A stretch of 10,215 nucleotides of DNA, from the NCBI RefSeq assembly GCF_004359215.1, contig NC_090610.1, positions 652,205 to 662,419 on the forward strand, given 5' to 3'. The DNA comes from Bremia lactucae (Eukaryota > Oomycota > Peronosporomycetes > Peronosporales > Peronosporaceae). The notes under the pieces were generated by a model that did not search any database, was not told the DNA's origin, and worked only from the letters and a program-made list of their open reading frames with translations. Position 1 is the stretch's first letter. Every line of letters begins with the position of its first letter. Made by a program: the position numbers and the translations under genes. Positions 1-7,997 of the stretch are shown here, in pieces.

Positions 1-682
1 TTTCAGCCGTCGACGTTGGCAGCCATGAAGGCATACCACGTGACGAGCTCATTGGCCTCTGAGATAAAAGAGAGCTACAGTCAGGACGACCACTGTCGCC
101 TGCTGTTGGATCACTTCGGTGGACGAAAGGTTTCCCTTCCGTCGCACCTGAAAGCTAAGCTGAATCGCTTTAGCTTCAGCGATGGCCTGCTATGGCATCA
201 GCTGTCACCTTGTGATCCCTTGAGAATCTAGGTGCCTCATGACACATCTCAAGCTGGTGATCCTTCACGAGCTCCACGACGCGCCATCTAGTGGGCATCT
301 GGGCCGTGAAAAGACATTCTGCGAGTGTCAGAAGAATTTCGGTGGCCACATCTATATAGATGGGTGGCCAACTATATTTGCTCTTGCAAACAGTGTCAGC
401 GTATGAAGCCTGCACCGTCCAGCAGTGCGCCACTGAATCCGCTACCGATTCCAACCAACTGTTGGAAGTCAGTATGTCTGGACTTCATGTTTGGCATGCC
501 GCCCGATCATAAGGGTCGGACGGGGTTAGTCGTCTTTGTAGACAGACTGAGCAAAATGGTGCATTTATCACCATGAAAGACATCGATCACAAGCAAGGAG
601 GCAGCTCTCTTGTTCCTGTATCATGTTTGCCGACTCCACGGTATGCCCGAGTCCATAGTATCGGACCGGGATCCACGTTTTA
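1..682 (+). repeat. Left arm of a large inverted repeat (partner 8912-9573)
   Basis: The reverse complement of 8912-9573 aligns along this whole stretch with scattered substitutions and a few small indels. Identity judged by eye is about 90% or more. Both arms encode the same part of a gypsy pol, from just after RNase H to the second integrase aspartate. Homology stops on the right side at 682 (GATCCACGTTTTA). On the left it runs off the window. The arms are therefore two members of one retrotransposon family lying tail to tail. Confidence 0.9.
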
Positions 683-1362
683 TCTGGGGTTTGGCGACAT
701 GTGTTCGAGCTGCTAGGTAGCAAGCTCCACATGTCGACCGCAGATCATCCCCAGACCGATGGCCAAACAGAACTTTCCGATTGGGTCGTGTGGATGTCTT
801 ACGCGCGGTATCACTTCCCAAGGAGGGGAGCAAGCAATTGCCCTTTGCGGAGTTCGCTATAAATAACAGTGTCCACGTCAGTACGGGTGAGACACCGTTT
901 TATATTAACGGACTGCGCCATCCTCGGACGTCTCGTTTGTGCGCACCCCGAGTCTTAGTGGAAGGGCCCCTCACTATGCTCGGTGCGAAAGAGGGACAAA
1001 GTTTCGTCAACATGACGATGACCCATAAGGGTATCATCTCAAAGGCAGAAACTTGTCCTAGTGACCATGCCAGTTTAGCAGTGGTCAATAAAACTTCGCC
1101 TTATGACTGACCTCTCGGCGGTATCATAGGCGAGTTTATTGCTAAAAGCGTGAGCGAGGCTCAACGCTTTGTGGATGAGCGATTAGCCATTACACGTAAA
1201 GTCCGTGACGCAATGGCAAGCGCACAGGACAAGCAAAAGGAATCTGCGGACCGAAAATGACCGCAAAAATTAGGTACGCTTTAGAGTGGGTGAAAAGTAC
1301 GATTTAGTACTGATACCCTACCTAAAAATGCAATCTCTGTATTACCTGGAGGTACTGCGAAG

Positions 1363-1581
1363 TTGTTGCCGCGTTTCGTTGGGCCCTTTACGGTGGTAGA
1401 AGAGGTTGGAGACCTAAATTATAGGTTCACCCTTCTCACGTATATGATGACGCACCCGGTATTTTACGTGGGTCGTCTGATACGGTATGTAGACCCAAAT
1501 GAGGTCACATACCCCCATCCGTCTAAGGAGACCGATGATGACGCCGACTGTGAGTCGAGCGTCGTTCGGGTGAGGGGGTAG
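1363..1581 (+). other. Integrase C-terminal GPY/F module
   Basis: This open stretch of 72 codons inside the gypsy pol remnant reads LPRFVGPFTVVEEVGD and then THPVFYVGRLIRYVDP. It is the C-terminal GPY/F module of Ty3/gypsy integrases, which binds DNA and helps multimerisation and target choice. After DCESSVVRVRG a stop follows at 1579-1581. In another frame, about 1583-1707, the sequence encodes an acidic, serine-rich stretch (SSHHEQDSDSEGHHASN), which resembles the linker found before chromodomains in oomycete gypsy elements. No chromodomain is visible after it, so the pol end appears cut near 1680-1710. Confidence 0.8.
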
Positions 1582-1678
1582 ACAAGGCAAGAAACTATCA
1601 GCCGACCGACTCCTCCCACCACGAACAGGACTCGGATAGCGAAGGACATCACGCGAGTAACGCGGATCCCTCAGCATC

Positions 1679-1707
1679 ATCCTCTCAAAAAGGTCCAAGC
1701 GAGTCTT
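1679..1707. repeat. 29-bp exact repeat, inverted copy at 7969-7997
   Basis: The sequence begins ATCCTCTCAAAAAGGTCC and ends CGAGTCTT. It is identical, base for base, to the reverse complement of 7969-7997, and similarity extends a few bases further with C/T changes. On the plus strand it falls at the end of the pol tail (SSSQKGPSESL frame). On the minus strand it reads KTRLDLFERM. At the other site it sits between a gag (minus) and the unidentified plus-strand gene. It probably marks a shared junction or a fragment of one element. Confidence 0.85.
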
Positions 1708-1917
1708 TAGGACATTGCTAGGCAACAAAAGCGCTATTGGCACGGATCATTAACTGAGTCTGTCACTGTTTTAGACATTGGAATGTCTGAGTTAATAAAT
1801 CCAATGTTGACAACATTAGTTCTGAGCCCGACCCAGAAGAAAGAAGTGGAACAGCACGTACTCCGTCGAGTGACACTCGTTGTAATAAAGATTTTCTGAA
1901 TGCTGAAAGCATTGTTG
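1708..1917 (+). other. Unassigned stretch between pol tail and tandem repeats
   Basis: No known domain was recognised. One plus-strand frame is open for about 60 codons (1712-1899, reading KRYWHGSLTESVTVLDIGMS and later SPTQKKEVEQHVLRRV) but has no start codon. A second frame gives SSEPDPEERSGTARTPSSD running toward the tandem repeats. The position upstream of an RT suggests degenerate gag-protease linker of a gypsy element, but this is inference. No protease motif (D-S/T-G) is visible here. Confidence 0.35.
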
Positions 1918-2275
1918 GGGTGCAATATCCCTAAAATATGTAGAGTGACACGTCTAAGTACACCAAGTGTGGTCGGCCGAGGTGGCACCATACTGAGTGT
2001 CAATAGAGACACGATTGGCGGTTCACCAGGACCTCAAGGCTGCAAAATCCCTGAGATACGTGAAATGGCACGTCTAAGTCCACCGAGTATGGTGGGCCGA
2101 GGTGGCAGAGCTGAGTGTCAGTAGTGACACTGTCGGCGGTTCGCCAGGACCTCAAGGGTGCAATATCCCTGAGATACGTGGAGTGGCACGTCTAAGTCCA
2201 CCGAGTGTGGTCGGCCGAGGTTGCACCATACTGAGTGTCAATAGTGACACTATTGGCAGTTCGCCAGGGTATTTT
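1918..2275 (+). repeat. Tandem repeat, three units of 120/118/120 bp plus a decayed fourth
   Basis: Units start at 1918 (GGGTGCAATATCCCT), 2038 (GGCTGCAAAATCCCT), 2156 (GGGTGCAATATCCCT), and a diverged partial unit begins at 2276 (GGGTCAAACCCTCCT). The 120-bp period equals 40 codons. The units are open in one frame, with conserved text such as GCNIPEIRGVARLSPPS and GRGGTILSVNSDTI. The middle unit is two bases shorter (near 2107), which shifts the frame between units two and three. Each unit carries a 16-bp hairpin. The position just upstream of RT fits a repeat-bearing protease-RT linker of a gypsy polyprotein. Confidence 0.9.
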
Positions 2276-3530
2276 GGGTCAAACCCTCCTAATGCACGTG
2301 AAGCGACACGTAAACGTTCGCTGGATAAGGAAGTTGAGTTACCTAACTCCTTGTCGATGTAAATTAGACACCATGTCTTGTATAGAACCAATACGGGCTG
2401 GAAATTCCGGGGACGTGAATGTCCCGCCTCTAAGAGGCGTATCGTCTCTACTCCAAGGCAGGGGAGACGCGAGAGTTTATACCCTCACAAAGTGATACGT
2501 GTGAGCAATTACATACACCTGTAAATGGTGTAACCGGTAACATTGAGGGAGAAGTTAGCCTTGCGGCAATCCCTTCGTTATATGCTCTTTTAGAGATAGA
2601 CGCAATGTCTATTGATGAGTGCGGCCTAGCCTTAAAGGCTGGCGACTTATCATAGATGGTGGTCATTAACCTAGGTTTGAGTTAAACTCATCGTCACTTC
2701 TGGACGAAGGTGTCCTGGAAGACATAAAAGCTGCACTAAGTGCGCGGAGTGGGTCATCGATCAATGGATCCGTAGAATCTTAAAGATCCATCTTATTCCT
2801 TGATTAAGGAATTTTAAGATGTGGCATGTTCCAGTCCACCATCTGTTTACCTCTGGATAGAGGTGTCCGTCATGAAATTGACTTGGTTCCGGGAGCCAAA
2901 GACTGTGTCACACGACTGTGGCCTTTACCAAGGGAACAGTGTGACGTCATTGACGATTTCTTCCGTGCTAAGCACGAGGCTGGCTAGGTACGAGAGAGTA
3001 AATCTCCCCATTCGACACCGAGATTTTGTGTCAAAAAGCCAAATGGTAAATGGCGCATTGCACATGCTTATTATAAGCTTAATGCTGCCACTATGCCACC
3101 ACAAACCCCCATTCCTAGAAAGATTATCTTCAGAACAATATGGTTGGATGTACAATGTACAGTGCATTGGACTTAGTCGATAGTTACTGCCAACTGCTCA
3201 TGCGAGCTAGCGATATCATGCTTACAGCGGTTAGCACCCCAAGTGGTATGCTATGGGAGTGGTTGGTTATGCCACAAGGGCTTTCCAGCGCCTCGGCAAC
3301 ATTTAATAGTATAGTGACGCAACTGTTCCGCCCTATCGAGGTTATGTACAGACTTATTTTGATGACATTTTTGTCCATAGCAGGGTCGGTCGGGATATGG
3401 AAAACCATTTAGACCATTTGCTTGCAGCTCGAGTGTATGCGCACAAAAAAATTGTATGCCAATGCATCCAAATGCATTTTTGGCGCAGAAGAAATTCTTT
3501 TCTTAGGGTGCTTCATTGGATAGCGAGACA
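2276..3530 (+). pseudogene. Ty3/gypsy pol: protease-RT linker and reverse transcriptase (broken)
   Basis: The region reads as a gypsy pol in several shifted frames. The linker is visible at 2367-2650 (NSGDVNVPPLRGVSSLLQG, then VSLAAIPSLYALLEID). The RT begins near 2865 with EIDLVPGAK-like text (DLVPGAKDCVTRLWPLPRE at 2880-2936), then VRESKSPHST and VKKPNGKWRIAHAYYKLN near 3030-3090. Motif A is SALDLVDSYCQ, with the catalytic D at 3170-3172. Motif B is MPQGLSSASATFN near 3270-3310. The YFDD of motif C (3355-3366) survives in a different frame from motifs A and B. After FLGCFIG (about 3505-3525) the similarity stops sharply. RT copies element RNA into cDNA. In-frame stops (for example TAG after HEAG near 2986) and frameshifts make this copy dead. 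RNase H and integrase do not follow it here. Confidence 0.88.
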
Positions 3531-3648
3531 TTCATAACCCTGACAAGCCTTCGCTCGGACATCATAAAGATCCGAGGTCAGTCGCAAGACTTGACTCTCG
3601 AGATCCGCAATACGTCGTTCAGCAGCGCATAAAGTCTGTGACTGAACG
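3531..3648. repeat. 118-bp repeat, inverted copy at 7845-7962
   Basis: Aligned by hand against the reverse complement of 7845-7962, the two copies match at 95 of 118 positions without a gap, about 81%. Both edges are abrupt: the gypsy RT lies to the left and the MULE C-terminal coding region to the right. On the minus strand it reads as a helical, coiled-coil-like stretch (ERRIADLESQVLRLTSDL). The plus strand is also open (TSLRSDIIKIRGQSRDLTLE), and I cannot decide which is real. It could be a terminal inverted repeat or a fragment of the 6672-8000 gene. Confidence 0.85.
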
Positions 3649-3649
3649 A

Positions 3650-5052
3650 ACGAGCTTTCGATACTTTGCCCGTGACTGCAAAGAAAGTTGGTCCAAAACT
3701 CAAGTCTGTCTTCGAGCTCTCAACGGCGGTATGGCAGCAAGCTGCCCTTCGCAGGCGAGCCAGTAAGCTGTGTCAGCTGTCAACAAGTCGCCCGTTGATA
3801 CAGCAAGCCATTTCTTGATAGCAGCATGAGCGCTTCCGACTCTTGAGGTAGTAGAGTGCCCAAAATGCAGCTTGTCTCGCGAGAAAGCAGCCACAATCGG
3901 TCCTTGTAGTGCAGTCATGTCTCCTCAAGGTAGATCACGCCGTGGTGCTGGAAACTCGTGCGCATTTTCCCGAGCTGGCTCTCGTATTCGTCCGGTGTTG
4001 ATGACAGCACAAGAAGGTTTTATTGATGCAGAAAAGTTTCGAAGGCATCAACGCTGTTGAACGATCTTCTTTTCTTTTCCAAAATGTTCTTTGATATATG
4101 TTATCGGCAGAGCAGAAAGTTTGCATCCGGAAAGACATTATCAAGAGCATTCATTAGGGCAACTTCCCGATCCGTCACAAAAGTTGTTGGTAGGAATGTT
4201 TCAAGTACCTGCTTTACCTATTGTATTGCCCACATGAGATTTTCCTCCCTCTCCGCGGCCATAAAGCAGTATGCGAACGTGAATCTTTGAGCAGTGGAGG
4301 TAACCCCTACAATATGCAGCAAGGGCAAGCCAAACCGATTATTTATATAGGCTGAGTCAATCAACCATAACTTGGCGGCCGAAAACTTGCTGCATATCTC
4401 CTTGGCGGAAGGGGAGACTATTAAGAGATGCATAAGCCGTCTCTCTGCATCAAACTGAGTATATTGTGGCGCATTTTTACTACTTTCAAGGCTGTCAAGT
4501 AATGCCTGGAGAGAAGAACGACCGCCGAGGATACGCGAGCGCTCTGCCTGCTTGAGATTGTACACGTCGTGAGATGAAATCGCGACACCCTTCCTTTGCA
4601 GGGTGCTAACAATTCGCGTGAGTTTGAGCCCGGCGATAGACAGCTGAATTACCTCTTATTGCTGTTCTGCATTCACGACACGATTTCTGGGATGTGCAGA
4701 AGATTCGGCGAAAGGCTCGTGATTGTGAAATTGACTGTTACTTCCACTGTCCAGACTGTCCTTCCTGCGTCTCTTCCATTAAGTTTCGCCTGGCGATGAG
4801 GCAAGAGAGGCACACCCATTGCTAGGAATTGCAGTGACACGCTTACGTGGTACACCGGGTGCCAACTGCTTTGCCTCCCCGCGTAAGAGCATTTCAGAAC
4901 AACAGCTTTACTGTCACCGTCTTTTCTATTACTACGTCGCTTTGTTTTAATGGACAAACAAAGCCCTCGCCCTTCATACACGCGTCTACAGCTGCGCGAG
5001 CATCATCGAAGGTGGTAAATACGCGATCTTTGATTGATTCTATGTTGCTCAT
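3650..5052 (-). pseudogene. Mutator-like (MULE) transposase with FAR1-type DNA-binding domain, broken
   Basis: Reading on the minus strand, an ATG at 5052-5050 opens MSNIESIKDRVFTTFDD. A FAR1-like zinc-binding region follows, ending in the diagnostic HNHEP (4713-4727). Next is DVYNLKQAERSRILGGRSSL. The MULE catalytic core has the first D in LIDSAYINNRFGLPLLHIVG (4356-4358), a second D in VTDREVALMNALDNVFP (about 4170-4172), and LLCRYHI after it. The C-terminal region is ALQGPIVAAFSRDKLHFGHS followed by AAIKKWLAVSTGDLLT (3780-3915), then FFAVTGKVSKA close to 3650. These are hallmark MULE transposase motifs. The enzyme would cut and paste DNA between terminal inverted repeats. The frame breaks several times (after 4713, at 4218, 4150, 3935 and 3700), so it is a pseudogene. 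Its C-terminus is replaced at 3648 by the 118-bp repeat. Confidence 0.9.
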
Positions 5053-5329
5053 TGCAGAGTTTGGGATGAATTTGAAGACGGAAATCTTAAAGAGTAATTT
5101 ATAGTACCATTTCGACCAATCAAGGAGACGTACAGAGTTCTAAAAGTAAGGGTGTGCGCTCAATAGCGAAAAGTGAGCGCTCACTAGCGCCTCCCTATAT
5201 TAAGTTAGGACATCAAGAAGTTTATAAAAGGTACTTAGTCTATATACAGTACCTAAACTTTTCCCTCCTTACAGAGAGGTATACAACTATACTCTCTTTC
5301 ACTTCACACCAGTCATTATAGTGAGGGGT
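5053..5329. other. Non-coding stretch between MULE start and LTR
   Basis: No gene was recognised. The part next to the MULE start may hold its promoter. A perfect 14-bp palindrome lies at 5172-5185, a TATA-like TTTATAAAAGG at 5220-5230, and a purine run GTGAGGGG at 5321-5328 directly before the candidate LTR. That run would suit a gypsy polypurine tract, so some of this stretch may be the 3' internal end of an LTR element. Confidence 0.4.
5172..5185. repeat. Perfect 14-bp palindrome
   Basis: AGTGAGCGCTCACT is its own reverse complement. It lies in the non-coding stretch upstream of the MULE start and the candidate LTR. Nothing else in the sequence assigns it a role. Confidence 0.8.
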
Positions 5330-5607
5330 TGATGTAACGATGTGTCCAGTTCCATAACAGTATTTCACATAAGAGGAATAATAAATGAGTATATTTTCTA
5401 GCTATACATTTAGGGAACCGGTATAGAGACACCCTTGTTTTGGTATGGCCACAATCCCTCTCCGTCTATTTCTTTTTAATAAATTATACTGAAGATTGTA
5501 ATAAACAGTTTCATTATTCCGCTATATCGCAAAATTGACAATTGTTTCTTTCAAGTCGTCTTTAGATCCCTTTCGGACTTTGGTACCCCCCCCCTCGCTA
5601 AATTACA
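5330..5607 (+). mobile_element. Candidate gypsy LTR, about 278 bp
   Basis: The stretch begins TGATGTAACG and ends AAATTACA, so it has TG...CA ends. It contains two AATAAA polyadenylation signals (5478-5483 and 5500-5505), a pyrimidine-rich stretch, and a poly-C run near 5585-5594. Its general text resembles oomycete gypsy LTRs as I remember them (TTTAATAAA, CGGACTTTGGTACC). A purine run precedes it and TTTGGAACCG, which could be a decayed primer-binding site, follows it. The second LTR needed to define an element was not found in the window. Boundaries are inferred. Confidence 0.5.
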
Positions 5608-6002
5608 TTTGGAACCGTATAGCCACTCCGCTTGATTATCTACCTCTGTATTTATGAGAGTAGCGTAACGCAACTTGTTGATAACTGAATATATATTGAG
5701 AAACCTTTATGGCAGGCCTTCCCAGCTTCAGCAGCTCGAAAGTTGCAAAAAGTTTTCGCAATATATGCGTACTTTCATGCAAAATAGCAAGATGCTCCTC
5801 AACAAAGATATTACGAACGAAAGCCGACAAAATCTGAATCATAAGGAAATTGTAGCTTGCTTGCACTTATGGTGGGTACAAATAAAGAGCACTAAGATTC
5901 GCCTACTTCTGGGTACGCATGCACATCCGCAATAGTTGGCACAAGTTAAGTAAAATAAATTCGTCCTTAGCTTGACCTCAAAAGCCTAACTAACATGCAT
6001 GC
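5608..6002. other. AT-rich stretch, no gene recognised
   Basis: The first bases (TTTGGAACCGTATAGCC) could be a degenerate primer-binding site for the LTR before it. The remainder has two overlapping open frames on opposite strands (5675-5935 plus, 5636-5866 minus), both about 80 codons. Neither has a motif I recognise, and the composition looks non-coding. AT content is higher than in the pol-derived regions. Confidence 0.4.
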
Positions 6003-6638
6003 TGTAGGCAGGCGCTACTTAAAGCTGCCACGCACTACTAGCACACACCTTCTGAGAACAGTGAGATAGCATTTAGCCGTCTTCTCTTACGTACAGTGAG
6101 GGAGTTAATGGCCGCCTGAGCGACCTCACCTAACGAACTAGAAGCCTTAGTTTAAGTGACGTCACGGGAGCGGTAATCCGGCTACACGTGCGCATTTGTG
6201 AACTAGGAATTTTTTTCTTAAATCGTATAAATGTAAATCCTTCTTAACCAATCATAATTTACATCTCTGTAGATATGCACTGATATGTTTTGAGAGCGTA
6301 TTGTTTTATATACCTCGTGCCTTGGATGACGCTAGCCGTCATCCCAGTTAATTTGAATGCCCTCAGGTGCATCGCATCCACAAGGGTGCGTCAAAGGTGA
6401 ATCACACCCAAGTGGTGGGTCTAATTACTTCACTTAAGATATTAACCACCCCCTTAAGTACACAAAGTGTACTTAGCGGCGATTGTGTAACATTGGGCAA
6501 CTTAGCCCGTTACACTATCCACCGTTTAAGAACGAATTTACATTTTGCAAGTTCGTCAAAGAGGAACGAGGGATAGAGAGCTGCTTTACGCGCCGCTCGA
6601 GTCCTCTCAGTTACCCTAGCAACCTGTGTGCACTCACA
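6003..6638 (+). mobile_element. LTR-like region upstream of the 6672-8000 gene
   Basis: Support for an LTR is indirect. It starts near TGTAGGCAGG (6003) and a CACA end at 6638 is followed by CGGCGCCAACCAG, a plausible primer-binding site. It contains a CCAAT box (6248-6252), a TATA-like TTTTATATAC (6304-6313), and several perfect inverted repeats between 6231 and 6515. The motif GTGTAAC...GTTACAC at 6485-6515 is one I associate with Phytophthora gypsy LTRs. It directly precedes a long, broken coding region, as a 5' LTR would. No second copy is present in the window, so the ends are approximate. Confidence 0.45.
6231..6515. repeat. Cluster of five inverted repeats (hairpins)
   Basis: The pairs are: 6231-6238 with 6257-6264 (ATGTAAAT/ATTTACAT, perfect); 6324-6331 with 6337-6344 (GGATGACG/CGTCATCC, perfect); 6378-6390 with 6403-6415 (10 of 13 pairing); 6455-6463 with 6467-6475 (TAAGTACAC/GTGTACTTA, perfect); and 6485-6515 (GTGTAAC and GGGC arms pairing with GCCC and GTTACAC). 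All lie in the LTR-like region, and some could fold in the element RNA. Confidence 0.8.
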
Positions 6639-6656
6639 CGGCGCCAACCAGACCAC
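6639..6656 (+). promoter_or_regulatory. Possible primer-binding site
   Basis: CGGCGCCAACCAGACCAC follows a CACA dinucleotide pair, where the LTR would end. Known primer-binding sites of gypsy elements often begin TGGCGCC, complementary to a tRNA 3' end. Here the first base is C, not T, so the match is imperfect and no specific tRNA is claimed. Confidence 0.3.
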
Positions 6657-7844
6657 TATAGAGGGGAAAAGATGATGGGTCGTCTGCAAAGACATCCACT
6701 CAACCACGCAAATAGCGTACGATCCGCATAATCACGCCGCCGTCGCTCAGTTCCACAGTTATAACACCGACAGCTGCTGCTGCTGTCGCGCTGTTAAATA
6801 TTCCACTTTCACAGTGAAGATGTAGATCCGTCGCTCATTGTTGACTACAATTAGTCGACACCGCTGCCATCACCTCTTATATAAGTGATGAGCACAGCGA
6901 GCTTGTGAGGAAGGATGATGGCGCTTTATTGCCCATCCAAACCTCACTCGTTGCACATAACGTGGAGACGCCCAACGTAGCGAAGGCCAACTTGTCTTAC
7001 GTCAACAAAGCAATTGTCTCGTCGTCTGCGTTAGCTAGCGCAGCGACCATTCACGAGAGCGCTGCCCATAAAGGCGCAGCTGCTTCTCAGTTGGGTAGAA
7101 CCACAACACCTGTCGTGACCATGATACACAATGGGTCTGATGCAAAAGAGCCTAAGCGTAAAGCTCAACCGACGGCACGTGATCGTGTCAGTTGGTGTCA
7201 CAAGCCAGTCGCATTTGAACGTGGCTATGTGACTGGCGGCATACCACTAATGCCACCTCCAACCATATGGCCTTATTCGGATGGAACGAGTGCGCCGCTC
7301 CTTGAGTGCGCTACTCTAGATGCCCATATTTATTATTGCATCTACCATCATGGAAGGCTCAGGGAAAATCACTTGGCCGTGTTTCCCCGATCCCGGTCGT
7401 GTTGCATCAACCGACCATTACGAAGTGAATTTCTGCGCCGCTTTCACCCACATTCCGATCTGGCCAAGTAACGGTCGCAGCGACTTAACTTCGCTCGTTT
7501 GCGTCTGAGAGAAATCATGGGCGGTACTGTACCCACTTTTTCTCTCATCTCGCCGCTCCTGCTAGTTCATTTGGAGCTGGCAGAGCGACAATTGGTGCTC
7601 CTTCTCATAGACAGACACCAGATCCGGTACGTTGACGCGCAGCGCGTGGACCGACTTTCAAGTGTCGAAACTATTTGGGTATCCTCTCTACTGGGCGAGG
7701 ATTTGAAGCATTTTTCTACACGGAGCGATGGGCAACCAATCTTCAAACAAGGAAGTGTTGGTTCCCAGCAGCATCCATCAGTGCAAATGGCGCCGGTAGG
7801 AGCGGCAATCTCGCCCACCTACTCGCGGCAGCCTATCCCGCATC

Positions 7845-7962
7845 CGTTCAGTCGCACGAACTGAGCGCTGCTGTACGACGGATTATAGATCTGGAGAGTT
7901 AAGTCTCGCGACTGACTTCGGATTTTGTTGATGTCCGAGCGAAGGCTCGTCAGGGCAATGAA
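7845..7962. repeat. 118-bp repeat, inverted copy at 3531-3648
   Basis: This is the partner of 3531-3648, about 81% identical over 118 positions without gaps. Here it forms the end of the 6672-8000 reading, passing through RRIIDLES and DVRAKARQGNE. Six bases after its right edge the 29-bp exact repeat begins. Together the two copies bracket the segment 3531-7962, which holds the MULE remnant and both LTR-like regions. Confidence 0.85.
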
Positions 7963-7968
7963 CGGCTG

Positions 7969-7997
7969 AAGACTCGCTTGGACCTTTTTGAGAGGAT
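7969..7997. repeat. 29-bp exact repeat, inverted copy at 1679-1707
   Basis: The sequence AAGACTCGCTTGGACC...GAGAGGAT is the exact reverse complement of 1679-1707. On the plus strand it continues the unknown gene as KTRLDLFERI. On the minus strand it continues the gag reading as ILSKRSKRV. The site is a junction between two opposed element pieces. Confidence 0.85.

Larger units (their letters stand above)
1..1678 (+). pseudogene. Ty3/gypsy pol 3' part: RNase H-integrase link, integrase, GPY/F tail (broken)
   Basis: This is the downstream half of a gypsy polyprotein, cut by the window edge. Bases 16-231 encode the link after RNase H (LAAMKAYHV, SYSQDDHCRLLLDHF). The integrase zinc finger follows in shifted frames: HELHDA and GHLGRE near 265-310, then CKQC at 384-395. 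The DDE core shows D1 in CLDFMFG (481-483), DRLSKMVHL near 541-570, D2 in VSDRDPRF (664-666), and E in QTDGQTE (770-772). The D2-E distance is 106 bases, close to the D-35-E spacing but out of frame. Further core text (LPFAEFAINNSVHVSTGETP) runs on to 1110. A helical region (AQRFVDERLAITRKVRDAMA) lies near 1160-1215, then the GPY/F module. Integrase would insert element cDNA into the chromosome; with several frameshifts and stops (for example 1108-1110 and 1258-1260) this copy cannot work. The family is clear; the exact 3' end is not. Confidence 0.9.

Noticed and set aside
176..454. 92-codon minus-strand frame
   Set aside because: It lies opposite the integrase region, whose plus-strand motifs are clear, and has no recognisable domain.
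1414..1743. 109-codon minus-strand frame as a real gene
   Set aside because: It lies opposite the GPY/F module. Only its short KTRLDLFERM part matches the gene at 6672-8000, through the 29-bp repeat. The rest is unsupported.
1918..2300. Possible CRISPR-like array
   Set aside because: The units are long (118-120 bp), contiguous without unique spacers, and translate into a repeated peptide. The surroundings are eukaryotic retroelements.
2821..3183. 120-codon open frame as a separate gene
   Set aside because: It is a shifted reading of the degenerate RT. The true RT text lies in another frame across the same bases (DLVPGAKDC, VKKPNGKWRI).
5636..5935. Overlapping plus and minus small proteins
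   Set aside because: Both frames are under 90 codons, overlap each other, and show no motif or supportive context.
3522..7971. Target-site duplication for a MULE insertion
   Set aside because: The 9 bases outside each 118-bp repeat (AGCGAGACA and CGGCTGAAG) do not match, so no duplication is claimed.
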